From contig JASEIR010000136.1 in assembly GCA_030017355.1 (NCBI GenBank), positions 1-6,119 on the forward strand: 6,119 nt of DNA. Direction: 5' to 3'. Below the pieces are notes generated by a model. That model saw only the letters and a list, made by a program, of their open reading frames with translations, had not been told where the DNA came from and did no database searches. This stretch comes from Actinomycetota bacterium (lineage in GTDB: Bacteria > Actinomycetota > Aquicultoria > Aquicultorales > Aquicultoraceae). This document shows, in pieces, positions 5,984-6,119 of this stretch. Every line of letters starts with the position of its first letter. The first letter of the stretch is position 1. The position numbers and the translations under genes were made by a program.

Positions 5984-6066
5984 TGTCATCCCGAAGGGCC
6001 GTAAGGCCCTGTAGATGTCATCCCGAGCGGAGCCGGAGGGTAGCGAAGGGCGCAGCCGAGGGATCT
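5984..6066. repeat. GC-rich foldback intergenic repeat element
   Basis: TGTCATCCCGA occurs twice, at 5984-5994 and 6016-6026. Between the copies lies a perfect hairpin AGGGCC-GTAA-GGCCCT (5995-6010). After the second copy, ATCCC (6020-6024) and GCG (6027-6029) can pair with CGC (6051-6053) and GGGAT (6060-6064). The segment also holds three imperfect copies of AGC(C)GnAGGG, starting at 6031, 6042 and 6054. It is much richer in GC than the flanks. Elements running from TGTCATCCCGAG to CGAGGGATCT are familiar as dispersed intergenic repeats in many bacterial genomes. That this one is repeated in its own genome is inferred. Confidence 0.6.
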
Positions 6067-6068
6067 AA

Positions 6069-6092
6069 ATCGTATTTTCTATCGTATTTTCT
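6069..6092. repeat. 12-bp direct tandem duplication
   Basis: ATCGTATTTTCT is present twice head to tail, at 6069-6080 and 6081-6092, directly after the GC-rich foldback element. The copies are identical. It may be a slippage product or the edge of the neighbouring repeat. Confidence 0.85.
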
Positions 6093-6119
6093 AAATTTTT
6101 AAGCATTAGAAGCCTCTCT

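Larger units (their letters stand above)
5703..6119. other. Non-coding, repeat-bearing region to the window end
   Basis: No gene is supported on either strand in these 417 bases; short open stretches lack ribosome binding sites and recognisable protein motifs. It holds the upstream side of tRNA-Pro, a perfect 10-bp palindrome AAGACGTCTT (5759-5768), a 14-bp tandem duplication, a foldable segment at 5833-5875, a GC-rich foldback element (5984-6066) and a 12-bp tandem duplication near the end. Confidence 0.7.

Noticed and set aside
1..6119. CRISPR array or known riboswitch, including an mgtA-type Mg2+ leader.
   Set aside because: No regularly spaced repeats were found, and the mgtA upstream region leaves no room for a leader if its transcript is leaderless; I saw no recognisable riboswitch core.

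Overview
The window is about 6.1 kb of bacterial chromosome with fairly low GC (roughly 40-45% by eye). It holds four protein genes and one tRNA gene. TTG starts are used twice, each with a good Shine-Dalgarno sequence. The GT81-type glucosyl-3-phosphoglycerate synthase resembles the actinobacterial enzyme. A deep, low-GC actinobacterial lineage, or a neighbouring phylum such as Chloroflexota, would fit, but the sequence alone cannot settle this.

Layout: (1) 72-1967 (+) encodes a 631-residue fusion of two universal-stress-protein-like domains to a full-length glucosyl-3-phosphoglycerate synthase (GpgS, compatible-solute or polysaccharide-primer pathway). (2) 2003-4546 (-) encodes an MgtA-type P3B magnesium-transporting ATPase. 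It converges on gpgS with only 35 bases between the stop codons, and it seems to lack a leader and a Shine-Dalgarno sequence. (3) 4547-4907 is a gene-poor region with small hairpins, followed by the promoter/operator of (4) a compact type II toxin-antitoxin operon at 4908-5579 (+): a Phd/YefM-fold antitoxin followed directly by a PIN-domain VapC ribonuclease. (5) 5626-5702 (-) is a complete tRNA-Pro(GGG) with an encoded CCA end; a strong hairpin separates it from vapC. (6) 5703-6119 is non-coding and rich in short tandem duplications and palindromes, including a GC-rich foldback element built on TGTCATCCCGA...GAGGGATCT that looks like a dispersed intergenic repeat.

No single pathway links these genes. 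gpgS and mgtA could both serve stress and ion homeostasis, and GpgS needs a divalent metal such as Mg2+, but they are convergent and not co-transcribed, so a functional link is only a guess. The vapBC pair is self-contained accessory DNA beside a tRNA gene. I saw no integrase, no attachment-site repeat and no CRISPR array. The item most worth following up is the Usp-Usp-GpgS fusion, which suggests that nucleotide or stress sensing is built into an enzyme of glucosylglycerate synthesis.
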